The notes beneath the pieces are model-generated. The model ran no database searches, was not told the origin of the DNA, and worked only from the letters and a program-made list of their open reading frames with translations. From positions 1-64,000 of the forward strand of contig CAYZIS010000006.1 of NCBI GenBank assembly GCA_964478545.1: 64,000 nt of DNA, given 5' to 3'. The position numbers were made by a program, and so were the translations under genes. This document shows positions 52,392 to 60,085 of this stretch, piece after piece (position 1 is the first letter of the stretch; each line of letters opens with the position of its first letter). This stretch comes from DQWO01 sp964478545 (GTDB lineage: Bacteria > Desulfobacterota > Anaeroferrophillalia > Anaeroferrophillales > Anaeroferrophillaceae).

Positions 52392-52413
52392 TCCGGAAAC
52401 ATAAGTTTCCGGA
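52392..52413. repeat. perfect 9-bp hairpin
   Basis: TCCGGAAAC, loop ATAA, GTTTCCGGA. Strong stem between rplS and rnhB without a T-run. TCCGGAAAC also occurs at 52276-52284. Confidence 0.4.
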
Positions 52414-52482
52414 TGGAGATTAAATAACAAGCTGTTTTTCAAGACAGCCTTCAGTTATTTATTTCCTATTTTGTTCCAGTGG

Positions 52483-52633
52483 TGTCCGGTTAGGTTATTG
52501 CAATTTTAACTGATGCTGATCTCAGCGCTTTTTTACGCTCTATTCGCCGGGAAAAGCAACGGCAACTCACGATGTCGCGCTGAAACAGCATCAGTTAGCG
52601 ACGTTGCAGACAACGCAAAAAGCATACCGGACA
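52483..52633 (-). repeat. family R interspersed repeat, copy 2 (short form)
   Basis: 151-bp element with ends TGTCCGGTT (52483-52491) and TACCGGACA (52625-52633). Read on the minus strand it contains GCGCGACATCGTGAG, GGCGAATAGAGCGTAAAAAAGCGCTG and AACCTAACCGGACACC. These match the copy at 61503-61744 except that the central hairpin segment is missing. Non-coding, between rplS and rnhB. Confidence 0.75.
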
Positions 52634-52676
52634 ATGCTGATTTTGTTCATGCGTTAATACCATTGATTGGCCCAGG

Positions 52677-53288
52677 ATGACTACTGCCCCGAGGGGACTT
52701 CAGAAATGTTTTCACCGGTTGGGATACCAGTTTATTCTTGGTGTCGACGAAGCCGGTCGGGGTCCTCTGGCGGGTCCGGTGGTGGCAGCTGCCGTTATTT
52801 TATTGCCGGGTGTGTATCTTGCCGGGGTCAATGATTCAAAAGCTCTTTCTTCCGTTCGGAGGGAAGAGCTTTTTAGTGTTATTGTCAGCAAGGCCTGTGC
52901 TTACGGAATAGGAATTGTATCGCCAGCTGAAATCGATGAGATAAATATTCTCCAGGCAACCTTTTTGGCGATGGTAAAGGCCATCAATCATACGAATATT
53001 TTTCCTGATCTGGTGGTGGTTGACGGTCGTCAGCGTTTGCCTTTTCCCCTTTGCCAGTACCCGCTGGTGAAAGGGGATTCCCGCTGCCAGGTGGTGGCTG
53101 CGGCTTCGATCATTGCCAAGGTAATTCGTGACCGGATTATGCGATTTTACCATCTTCGTTATCCGCTTTATGGTTTTGATCGCCATAAAGGTTATGGAAC
53201 CGCGGTCCATCGCCAAGCCGTAAATCTTTATGGTTTATCCCCGGTTCATCGCCGGAGTTTCAGACTCAAGGAACATCAAAAGGGCTGA
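52677..53288 (+). CDS. rnhB: ribonuclease HII
   Basis: 203-residue enzyme removing ribonucleotides from DNA. FILGVDEAGRGPLAGPVVAAAV (residues about 20-41) carries the first acidic residues, VVVDGRQRLP lies near 112, KGDSRCQVVAAASIIAKVIRDR near 130 and GYGT near 172. It follows the repeat region and precedes yraN by 15 nt (9 nt if the TTG start is used). Confidence 0.95.
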   Translation: MTTAPRGLQKCFHRLGYQFILGVDEAGRGPLAGPVVAAAVILLPGVYLAGVNDSKALSSVRREELFSVIVSKACAYGIGIVSPAEIDEINILQATFLAMVKAINHTNIFPDLVVVDGRQRLPFPLCQYPLVKGDSRCQVVAAASIIAKVIRDRIMRFYHLRYPLYGFDRHKGYGTAVHRQAVNLYGLSPVHRRSFRLKEHQKG

Positions 53289-53303
53289 GATAGCCTATTG
53301 ACT

Positions 53304-53663
53304 ATGCAACGTCAGACATTGGGAAAATGGGGAGAATCACAAGCGGCCGACTATTTGCAAACCCATGGTTTGCGGATTATCTGTCGCAATTATCGTTGTC
53401 CCCTGGGGGAGATTGATATCATTGCCCAGGATGGTGACTGTCTGGTATTTTGTGAGGTGAAAACCAGGAGTTCCAATAAATATGGTTTGCCTCAGGAGGC
53501 AGTGGTTTGGACAAAACAACAGAAAATTGCCAAAGTTGCATCCTGGTATCTTGGTAGTCAGGAGGTAACGATGGATATCCGTTTTGATGTGGTGGCAATT
53601 ATCAAATCTGCCACCGGCAAGCCGGAGATAGAATGGTTGCCGGCAGCTTTTTCCTTTGAATGA
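53304..53663 (+). CDS. yraN: YraN-family (UPF0102) endonuclease-like protein
   Basis: 119-residue protein of the YraN family with a restriction-endonuclease-like fold: GKWGESQAADYLQTHGLRII, RNYRCPLGEIDIIAQDGDCLVFCEVKTRS (the E...D...EVK catalytic-type residues), and VDIRFDVVAI near the end. Function in the cell is not well established. ATG 53304 is preferred to TTG 53298. Confidence 0.9.
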   Translation: MQRQTLGKWGESQAADYLQTHGLRIICRNYRCPLGEIDIIAQDGDCLVFCEVKTRSSNKYGLPQEAVVWTKQQKIAKVASWYLGSQEVTMDIRFDVVAIIKSATGKPEIEWLPAAFSFE

Positions 53664-53677
53664 AAGTGGAGGTTTTG

Positions 53678-53965
53678 ATGGACAATGTGGATAAAAAACC
53701 GAATCATGAGGATAGATTTCCTGACCAGGAGGACGATAATCAATGGATGTCCGACCTGATGCGTGATGTTGATGGTGAACTTGATCAGGTGACTTCCCAA
53801 TTACGGGAATCCTATACTAAGCTCTTTCCCAGCCTGGAAAAACTGGATAAGGAGATTGAAGCAGCCATCGAAGAAGGGGATGAAATGAAATACCAGGCAG
53901 CCACAATCAAAAAAAGCCTGGTTCAGTCCCGATTGCGTGAGTTGGAAGCCCTTAAAATTTTTTAG
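53678..53965 (+). CDS. small acidic coiled-coil protein
   Basis: 95 residues, highly acidic N-terminus (DNVDKKPNHEDRFPDQEDD) and a predicted helical coiled coil from about residue 30 to the end. I do not recognise a family. ATG 53678 with GTGGAGGTTTTG upstream is preferred to ATG 53660, which overlaps the yraN stop. It lies between yraN and an HD hydrolase in the same direction. Confidence 0.6.
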   Translation: MDNVDKKPNHEDRFPDQEDDNQWMSDLMRDVDGELDQVTSQLRESYTKLFPSLEKLDKEIEAAIEEGDEMKYQAATIKKSLVQSRLRELEALKIF

Positions 53966-53972
53966 CAGGTAT

Positions 53973-54545
53973 ATGAAAAAGTTAGCCAAATTTCTTTTTG
54001 AAGTCGGGATGCTCAAACGGACGCCACGAAGTGGCCTGCAGTTTCTGGGCTCGGGAAGCGAATCAGTAGCCGAGCATACCTGCCGGACGATCTACATTGC
54101 TTTTGCCTTGGCCAAGATGGTTGATGGTATAGATGAAGGTCGCTTACTGAAGATGTGTCTATTTCATGATCTGGTAGAAACCCGGACTGGAGATTTGAAT
54201 TATGTCAATAAAAAATATGTCCAGTCCGACGAAATGAGGGCAATGGCGGATATTTGCCGGCCGCTTCCCTTTGGTGAGGAAATGGAATCATTATTCCAGG
54301 AGTTTAACGACAAAAAAACCCTTGAGTCACAGTTGGCTAATGATGCAGATCAGCTGGAGTTGATTCTGTTGCTGCGTGAATGTCAGGATCTGGGAAATAA
54401 ATACTCGGCAGACTGGATTCCCATTGCCATTAAGCGGTTGAAAACCGAGGCAGCAATCGAATTGGCCCAGGCTATCCTCAACACTGATTGGTCATCCTGG
54501 TGGTTTGAAGCTGACGATGAATCGTGGTGGGTCAACGGGAAATAA
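53973..54545 (+). CDS. HD-domain hydrolase (YfbR-like nucleotidase family)
   Basis: 190-residue HD-domain protein: GSESVAEHTCRTIYIAFALA (first His), LLKMCLFHDLVETRTGDLNYV (His-Asp pair) and NDADQLELILLLRE (final Asp). It is close in size and motif spacing to YfbR-type 5'-deoxynucleotidases and HDDC2-like proteins. ATG 53973 is chosen; the longer frame begins inside the previous gene. It ends WWVNGK. Confidence 0.82.
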   Translation: MKKLAKFLFEVGMLKRTPRSGLQFLGSGSESVAEHTCRTIYIAFALAKMVDGIDEGRLLKMCLFHDLVETRTGDLNYVNKKYVQSDEMRAMADICRPLPFGEEMESLFQEFNDKKTLESQLANDADQLELILLLRECQDLGNKYSADWIPIAIKRLKTEAAIELAQAILNTDWSSWWFEADDESWWVNGK

Positions 54546-54587
54546 GTTATTGGATTTTTCTACCTGATTTCTTTAGGGAAGGAGAAA

Positions 54588-56174
54588 ATGGAAAAACCAG
54601 CAGTAAAGCGTGAACATTGGAGCAGTAACTTAGGTTTTATTCTGGCTGCGGCCGGTTCAGCCGTTGGCTTGGGTAATATCTGGAAATTTCCCTATATCGC
54701 CGGTGAAAATGGTGGGGGCGCTTTTGTTCTGGTTTATCTTGTCTGTATTGCTATTATCGGTTTGCCGGTCATGCTGTGTGAACTGGCAATGGGGCGCCAT
54801 ACCCAGCGAAACCCGGTTGGTGCTTTTAAAAAGCTTACTCCTGATTCGTCAACTCTTGCTCACCTGATTGGCTCATTGCTGGTTCTTTCCGGAATTTTTT
54901 TGTTTGTATTCCAATATTATGGCTGGGCCGTTGTTATTTTACTCCTGGGTTTTGCCATCTTCCGTTACAGCTGGACGGTTGTTGGGGCTATGGGGGTGGT
55001 GGCAGGATTCACCATTCTTTCATTTTACAGCGTTGTGGCCGGCTGGACCATTGGTTATATCTGGCAGGCATTGACTGGGCAGTTGGCTTTCAATACTGTT
55101 GATGCGGCTTCCGGCCATTTTGGCCAATTTATTAACAATCCGGTCTGGGCAATCGGTTGCCATGCTGTTTTTATGTTTATGTGCATGGTCATTGTTTACA
55201 AAGGGGTACAATCCGGAATCGAGCGCTGGTCTAAAATCCTGATGCCGATTCTTTTTCTGCTCTTGGTGGTGCTGATTATCCGAGGGGTAACCCTGCCGGG
55301 AGCGATGGCCGGTATTGAATTCTATCTGAGCCCTGATTTCAGTAAAATAAATGTCAACAGCATCTTGCAGGCACTTGGTCATGCTTTTTTCACCCTCAGC
55401 CTGGGAATGGGGGTTATGACCACCTATGGTAGTTATGTGGATAAAAAACAGAATCTTTTTATGGCGACCTTGTCCATTGCCGGGTTGGATACCTTGATTG
55501 CCCTGATGGCTGGTCTGGCTATTTTCCCGGCTGTTTTTGCCCAGGGTTTTCAACCTAATGCCGGGCCAGGCCTGGTTTTTCAGGTTTTGCCCACAGTTTT
55601 CAACCAGATTCCATTGGGGGCTTTATGGGCGGTTATTTTCTTTGTACTGCTGCTGGTGGCCGCGCTGACTTCCGGCATCAGCCTGCTGGAAGTGGTTATT
55701 GCCTACTTTGTCGATGAGAAAGGCTGGACCAGGTCACGGGCGACCATCATTTTTGGTCTGGCGATCTTTTTGCTTGGCTGCCTGAGTGCCATCAGTGTCA
55801 GTGGTTGGGAACACCTTGAGTGGCTGTACCAGCTGCTGTTGATGGTTTTTGGGGTTTCAAAGGGTTCATTTTTTGACGTGATTGACGATATTTCGTCCAA
55901 TTGGTTGCTGCCCCTGGGCGGTTTGTTTATTTCCCTGTTTGTCGGCTGGATTTGGGGTTCACGCCAGGCGATGCAAGAAATCCGCCATGGATCGGCAAAC
56001 TTTGCGGATGTTCATCTTTTCAGCTTGCTGGCTGGACTCAAGGATGACCAGTCATATAATGCTCCGGCCCCTGTTATTACTTTGGCTTCGTTATGGGGAT
56101 TTTTCATCCGTTTTATTTCGCCGGTAGCAGTTTTGTTTGCTTTCTTTTATACTATCGGCTGGTTAAAATTGTAG
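54588..56174 (+). CDS. sodium:neurotransmitter symporter (NSS/SNF) family transporter
   Basis: 528-residue inner-membrane transporter with about 12 helices. Helix 1 carries the NSS signature GSAVGLGNIWKFPYIAGENGGG (about residues 26-47), which contributes the sodium and substrate sites. ALGHAFFTLSLGMGVMTTYGSYV (about residue 263) is helix 6-7. Bacterial relatives import amino acids such as tryptophan, leucine or tyrosine; the substrate here is unknown. AAGGAGAAA precedes the ATG. Confidence 0.92.
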   Translation: MEKPAVKREHWSSNLGFILAAAGSAVGLGNIWKFPYIAGENGGGAFVLVYLVCIAIIGLPVMLCELAMGRHTQRNPVGAFKKLTPDSSTLAHLIGSLLVLSGIFLFVFQYYGWAVVILLLGFAIFRYSWTVVGAMGVVAGFTILSFYSVVAGWTIGYIWQALTGQLAFNTVDAASGHFGQFINNPVWAIGCHAVFMFMCMVIVYKGVQSGIERWSKILMPILFLLLVVLIIRGVTLPGAMAGIEFYLSPDFSKINVNSILQALGHAFFTLSLGMGVMTTYGSYVDKKQNLFMATLSIAGLDTLIALMAGLAIFPAVFAQGFQPNAGPGLVFQVLPTVFNQIPLGALWAVIFFVLLLVAALTSGISLLEVVIAYFVDEKGWTRSRATIIFGLAIFLLGCLSAISVSGWEHLEWLYQLLLMVFGVSKGSFFDVIDDISSNWLLPLGGLFISLFVGWIWGSRQAMQEIRHGSANFADVHLFSLLAGLKDDQSYNAPAPVITLASLWGFFIRFISPVAVLFAFFYTIGWLKL

Positions 56175-56179
56175 GCTGC

Positions 56180-56252
56180 CTGTTTCACGATGTCGCACTT
56201 GAAACAGCACCGGTTGACGACATTAGACATCGCAAAAAGAATACCTGACAAT
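56180..56252 (-). repeat. family R interspersed repeat, partial copy 3
   Basis: On the minus strand: TATTGTCAGGTATTC, CTTTTTGCGATGTC, CAACCGGTGCTG and GTGCGACATCGTGA. This corresponds to the first half of the copies at 61503 and 52633. It begins 6 nt after the transporter stop. Confidence 0.6.
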
Positions 56253-56365
56253 ACTTTATTTAACTAAAGTTTCCCTTTTATTGATTTTCTGCTATAATCA
56301 TTAGATGAGTTATATACTTGAAAATAAAGCTATTTTTTTCAGCAGAAAACACTTGCGCCTAGATC
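56253..56365. other. AT-rich intergenic segment
   Basis: No gene. TTTTCTGCT (about 56285-56293) and AGCAGAAAA (56341-56349) are inverted copies about 47 nt apart, enclosing a CTATAATC promoter-like box. Confidence 0.3.
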
Positions 56366-56413
56366 TAATTTTAGTGGGTTTTGCTATGTATCAAGCAAAA
56401 CCCACTAAAATTA
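56366..56413. repeat. perfect 20-bp inverted repeat with 8-nt loop
   Basis: TAATTTTAGTGGGTTTTGCT (56366-56385) is perfectly complementary to 56394-56413, with ATGTATCA as the loop. No T-run follows on either strand, so it is not a standard terminator. It lies between two repeat-family elements. Confidence 0.8.
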
Positions 56414-56501
56414 ACCAGAAACCATATAACAATTGACATCTTGATATACTCAAAAACGTGAAACTTCAGTTTATTTAATTCGATTACTGTATTACACTTA
56501 G

Positions 56502-56761
56502 CTCAACTTTCTGAGTTGCTCTAAAAACAACTGAATGAAATTTTCAGGGATGTTCTGGTATGGATCTCGCTCATTCTCGCTGGCCGTCCATGGCCAGCCT
56601 GTGGGGTGCGCTAAAGCAATGTCCCCGGGTGTCCGCCGCGAATCACCATCCAGGTGATTCGTTCTGCGGCCAAATCCGCCTGCCTGTCGGCAGACACGGC
56701 TATGAGCCAAGCCCGAACATCCTGTAATGTATCCCTTGGCAATGCAAGTCAGAAAGTTGAG
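56502..56761 (-). repeat. family A interspersed palindromic repeat, copy 2 (long form)
   Basis: Inverse orientation to copy 1. Ends CTCAACTTTCTGA (56502-56514) and TCAGAAAGTTGAG (56749-56761). It contains GGATGTTC (56548-56555) with GAACATCC (56715-56722), and GAATCACC (56640-56647) with GGTGATTC (56653-56660). It has two extra blocks relative to copy 1: a CCTGCCTGTCGGCAG palindrome and a GGCCGTCCATGGCC palindrome. An open frame across it on the minus strand is a by-product. Confidence 0.78.
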
Positions 56762-56796
56762 ACTCAAATAATAATTATCAACCATGGAGAATGACT

Positions 56797-58251
56797 ATGT
56801 CTGTTGTTGTAACCTGGCGTGTTACCGATGTTTTGCCGGCAGAAAAAAAGGGTCTGCGGGTGTATCTGTTGGCCGAGGAACGCCAATTTTTTGTCGAACA
56901 TGAACAAAACCAGCAATTAACGAAAGTTCTGGTCCGGAAAAAAATCGAGAAACCGGTTTATTTTGCCGGTGCGGATTTAAACGATGGGGATTATTTTTTC
57001 CCTTTGGCATCCCTGATTCACCTGAATATCTGGGAGTCGGTGAAAGTTGCCGCTGATCGGGCGCTTTCTCTGGCTCGGGAGATGAAATTCTCATCGGTTA
57101 TTATGGTGATGGATGCTCCTGACTCGTTGGGTTTTCATAAAAAGGCCCTGGAGGGGATTTTGCTGGGTGGATATCAATATTCCACCTTCAAAAAAGCGGA
57201 TAAGAATCAGGCCCAGTGGCCGGATGTCTGTTTTGTAGTCGACAATCTGGATGCTGCGGATATTGCGGCTGATTTAAAGCGAACTGAAACGGTGTGCATG
57301 AGTGTAAACCGGGTGCGTGATCTGGTTGACCAGCCTGCTGCTATCCTGGGCCCGGAAGAATTGACCTCCGCCTGTCTGGAAGTTGCCCAAAAATCCGGAC
57401 TGTCCATAGATGTCTGGGATGAATCGCGATTAAAGAGTGAAGGTTATACGGCCCTGCTGGCCGTTGGTCAGGGAAGTATCAGGCCGCCGCGTATGGTTCA
57501 GATGCAGTATGTTCCTGAGGCTGAAAGCCGATCACATGTGGTCCTGGTGGGCAAAGGCATTACTTTTGATTCCGGGGGGCTGTCGCTGAAACCTTCGACT
57601 TCCATGGAAGAAATGAAAAGGGATATGGCCGGGGCAGCCGCGGTTATCGGGGCTTTGGAAATTATCGCGGCTTTGAAGCCACCGGTGAAGGTGACCGGCA
57701 TTGTTGCCTTGGCGGAGAACATGCCCGATGCCCGGGCCCAGCGGCCTGGTGATATTATCACAATGAAAAACGGTACTTCTGTGGAAGTGAAAAATACTGA
57801 TGCCGAAGGTCGTTTGGTTCTGGTTGACGCGCTCCTGCGGGCTGTTGAATTAAAACCTGATTACCTGGTTGATATTGCTACCTTGACCGGTGCCTGTCTG
57901 GTGGCTCTGGGGACCAAGCTTGCCGGGGTGTTGGGTGATCAGGAGGTGGTGGACCGGTTGTGCAAGGCAGGTGAGGAAACTGGTGAAATCCTCTGGCAGC
58001 TGCCCTTGGAACCAGCTTATAAGGAGGATTTGAAGTCGGATGCTGCTGACCTGGCTAATGTTGGCAGTGATCGCTATGGTGGCACCATCCGTGGTGCTCT
58101 GTTTCTCCAGGAATTTGTGCCGGAGGGGGTTCCCTGGGCTCATATTGATATTGCCGGTCCCTCTTTTGTTTCCAAAAAGTGGAAGTATTTTACTCCTGGG
58201 GCCACCGGTTTCGGGGCCCGGGTATTGGCCGGTTTGGTGAAAAATTTGTAG
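56797..58251 (+). CDS. pepA: leucyl aminopeptidase (M17)
   Basis: 484-residue cytosolic metallo-aminopeptidase. Metal and catalytic motifs: GKGITFDSGGLSLKPS (about residue 250), MKRDMAGAAAVIG (about 271), and the family signature NTDAEGRLVLVDALLRA (about 330-346), with Lys and Arg of the active site in SGGLSLKP and AEGRL. The N-terminal domain (1-165) is less conserved. ATG 56797 fits GGAGAATGACT better than ATG 56791. It is followed by a clear terminator. Confidence 0.94.
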   Translation: MSVVVTWRVTDVLPAEKKGLRVYLLAEERQFFVEHEQNQQLTKVLVRKKIEKPVYFAGADLNDGDYFFPLASLIHLNIWESVKVAADRALSLAREMKFSSVIMVMDAPDSLGFHKKALEGILLGGYQYSTFKKADKNQAQWPDVCFVVDNLDAADIAADLKRTETVCMSVNRVRDLVDQPAAILGPEELTSACLEVAQKSGLSIDVWDESRLKSEGYTALLAVGQGSIRPPRMVQMQYVPEAESRSHVVLVGKGITFDSGGLSLKPSTSMEEMKRDMAGAAAVIGALEIIAALKPPVKVTGIVALAENMPDARAQRPGDIITMKNGTSVEVKNTDAEGRLVLVDALLRAVELKPDYLVDIATLTGACLVALGTKLAGVLGDQEVVDRLCKAGEETGEILWQLPLEPAYKEDLKSDAADLANVGSDRYGGTIRGALFLQEFVPEGVPWAHIDIAGPSFVSKKWKYFTPGATGFGARVLAGLVKNL

Positions 58252-58284
58252 GCTGTTGCATTCTGATCCTGCATTGTTTTTAAA

Positions 58285-58312
58285 GGGGTACGGTTTGTCG
58301 CCGTACCTTTTT
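58285..58312 (+). terminator. rho-independent terminator after pepA
   Basis: GGTACGG (58287-58293) pairs with CCGTACC (58301-58307) around a 7-nt loop, followed by TTTTT, 35 nt after the stop codon. Confidence 0.85.
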
Positions 58313-58385
58313 ATTATCAGGTCTTTTCACTGATCGGGATGCTCCTTGCCTGATCACTAAAATGACATTTCTTGAGAGAATCACC

Positions 58386-59258
58386 ATGTCCCATAAACCT
58401 TTAGTAAGTGTTATTATCCCAACATTCAACCGTTCTTCCATGGTGGTTGAAGCAGTAGATTCAGTTCTTGCCCAAACCTATAAGGAATTGGAAATCATAG
58501 TTGTTGATGATGGCTCAACGGATGAAACAGGGGTATGTCTGGCAAGCTATGGGGAGCATATAAAGGTTATCTCTCAGCACTTGAATAGAGGGGTCAGTGT
58601 AGCTCGGAACCAGGGCATTCGTCGGAGCTGTGGTGATTTCGTGGCGCTGCTTGATTCTGATGATCTTTGGCTCCCGGAAAAAATTGAGCGCCAGATGGAT
58701 TTTTTTCGCAAACATACTAAAGCTTTGATCTGCCAGACGGAAGAGATATGGATTCGCCGGGGAAAACGGGTCAATCCCCGGCGAAAACACCGCAAATATT
58801 CAGGCTATATTTTCCCCCATTGTCTCCCCTTATGTATTGTCAGTCCATCAGCCGTGATGATCAAGCGGCATCTCCTTTCACAGATTGGTCTTTTCGATGA
58901 GCAACTGCCTGCTTGTGAGGATTACGATTTATGGTTGCGGATAGCCGCACATCATCCAATCTTTCTGCTTGAGGAACCATTGATCATTAAACGGGGAGGA
59001 CATGTGGATCAACTTTCCAGAACAGTTTTGTTTCTGGATAGATACCGGATTCAGTCTCTGGGTAAACTTTTGAAGAATGAGGAATTATCTCCTGTTCAAC
59101 AACAGCAGGCCATGGATGAATTAAAGAAAAAAGCTCATATTTTCTGTAATGGTTGTCTGAAACGGAGTAAAATTGCCGAAGCTGAACAGGTTGACCGGAT
59201 GGTGACAGCGGTTACTAATCGGCCGGCGAGAATGAGCGAGAGCCATGCCGGAATATGA
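58386..59258 (+). CDS. GT-A family 2 glycosyltransferase with a repeat-derived C-terminus
   Basis: 290-residue cytoplasmic glycosyltransferase: VSVIIPTFNRSSMVVEAVDSVLAQTY at the N-terminus, EIIVVDDGSTDET (about 38-50), NRGVSVARNQGI, the DxD-type LLDSDDLW (about 88) and the acceptor-side CEDYDLWLRIA (about 178). It transfers an unknown sugar, probably for surface polysaccharide. ATG 58386 is preferred (GAGAGAA upstream); ATG 58362 lacks a ribosome site. The last 12 residues (RPARMSESHAGI) are encoded by sequence shared with family A repeats, so an insertion appears to have replaced the original C-terminus. Confidence 0.88.
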   Translation: MSHKPLVSVIIPTFNRSSMVVEAVDSVLAQTYKELEIIVVDDGSTDETGVCLASYGEHIKVISQHLNRGVSVARNQGIRRSCGDFVALLDSDDLWLPEKIERQMDFFRKHTKALICQTEEIWIRRGKRVNPRRKHRKYSGYIFPHCLPLCIVSPSAVMIKRHLLSQIGLFDEQLPACEDYDLWLRIAAHHPIFLLEEPLIIKRGGHVDQLSRTVLFLDRYRIQSLGKLLKNEELSPVQQQQAMDELKKKAHIFCNGCLKRSKIAEAEQVDRMVTAVTNRPARMSESHAGI

Positions 59259-59269
59259 TCAGAAAGTTT
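59221..59269 (+). repeat. family A repeat fragment
   Basis: GCGAGAATGAGCGAGAGCCATGCCGGAA followed by TCAGAAAGTTT matches one end of the copy at 56502-56761 (reverse complement) and the end of copy 1, with about 30 bp missing. It overlaps the glycosyltransferase stop. Confidence 0.6.
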
Positions 59270-59335
59270 TTTTTGGGTTGCGGGTGTTGCCCCGCCTTAG
59301 TGTCCATTCAATTTTCATTTCCGGATGGAAACCAG

Positions 59336-60064
59336 TTAAAAATCAACTGGAACCGGGGCATTAATGGTAATCTGTTTGAGGTCAATCCGGACGTCATAGA
59401 CAAGGATTTCCACCCCCTGTTGCCTGGCATGTCGTAGTTGCCGGCCGTATTCCGGATCAATATGGTCAGCGGGGCGAAAGCTGCTGGCATCCTGCCGTTG
59501 AATGAGAAAAAACATCACTGCCCGCTGCCCGGCGGCAACCTGATGTTCAAGTTCCACCAGGTGTTTTAATCCCCGGTTGGTCACCGCATCGGGAAACATG
59601 GCCAGTCGGTTTTCCACCAGGGTGCAGTTCTTGATTTCTACGTAGCAGACAGGTTGTTCCGGTGAACTGAGCAGCAGATCTATACGGAAATTCTGGCCGT
59701 ATTTCACCTCGCTCCGGATCTTTTCATAACCATCCAGCTCCGCTATTTCATGGTCAATGATAGCTTTTTTTACCAGTCGGTTGGGGACCAGGGTGTTGAC
59801 TCCCACCAGTGAATCAGGCATCTCAATAAGCTCCCAGGTAAAAGGAAACTTTCGTTTGGTATTGGTTGACCTGGAAATATAGACGGGCCGTCCGGCTTCG
59901 CTGCATGTCTGCATCCGTCCGGAGTTGGGGCAGTGGGCCGTAATTACCTGGCCGTCAGTTAATTGTATATCGGCAAGAAAGCGTTTATAGCGTTTGCGCA
60001 GGGTTCCCGGGTATAGTGTTGGCCATGGAAGGCTACATTTTTTGTCTGGTGGAAAGGTTGTCAT
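59336..60064 (-). CDS. sfsA: SfsA-family DNA/RNA nuclease-like protein
   Basis: 242-residue protein of the SfsA family (sugar fermentation stimulation). PGTLRKRYKRFLADIQL, TAHCPNSGRMQTCSEAGRPVYIS, GVNTLVPNRLVKKAI, the nuclease-like YVEIKNCTLVENRLAMFPDAVTNRGLKHLVEL (about residues 139-170) and the C-terminal QGVEILVYDVRID. Characterised members bind or cut nucleic acid. Full length. It converges with the glycosyltransferase. Confidence 0.93.
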   Translation of the reverse strand: MTTFPPDKKCSLPWPTLYPGTLRKRYKRFLADIQLTDGQVITAHCPNSGRMQTCSEAGRPVYISRSTNTKRKFPFTWELIEMPDSLVGVNTLVPNRLVKKAIIDHEIAELDGYEKIRSEVKYGQNFRIDLLLSSPEQPVCYVEIKNCTLVENRLAMFPDAVTNRGLKHLVELEHQVAAGQRAVMFFLIQRQDASSFRPADHIDPEYGRQLRHARQQGVEILVYDVRIDLKQITINAPVPVDF

Positions 60065-60085
60065 GGTTCAACCGTCGTGATTTTG

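Noticed and set aside
56498..56785. Minus-strand 95-residue open frame before pepA
   Set aside because: It lies entirely over the palindromic family A repeat and changes with the repeat's inserted blocks.
59255..59437. Short plus-strand open frame after the glycosyltransferase
   Set aside because: It overlaps the sfsA 3' end and repeat debris, with no supporting signal.
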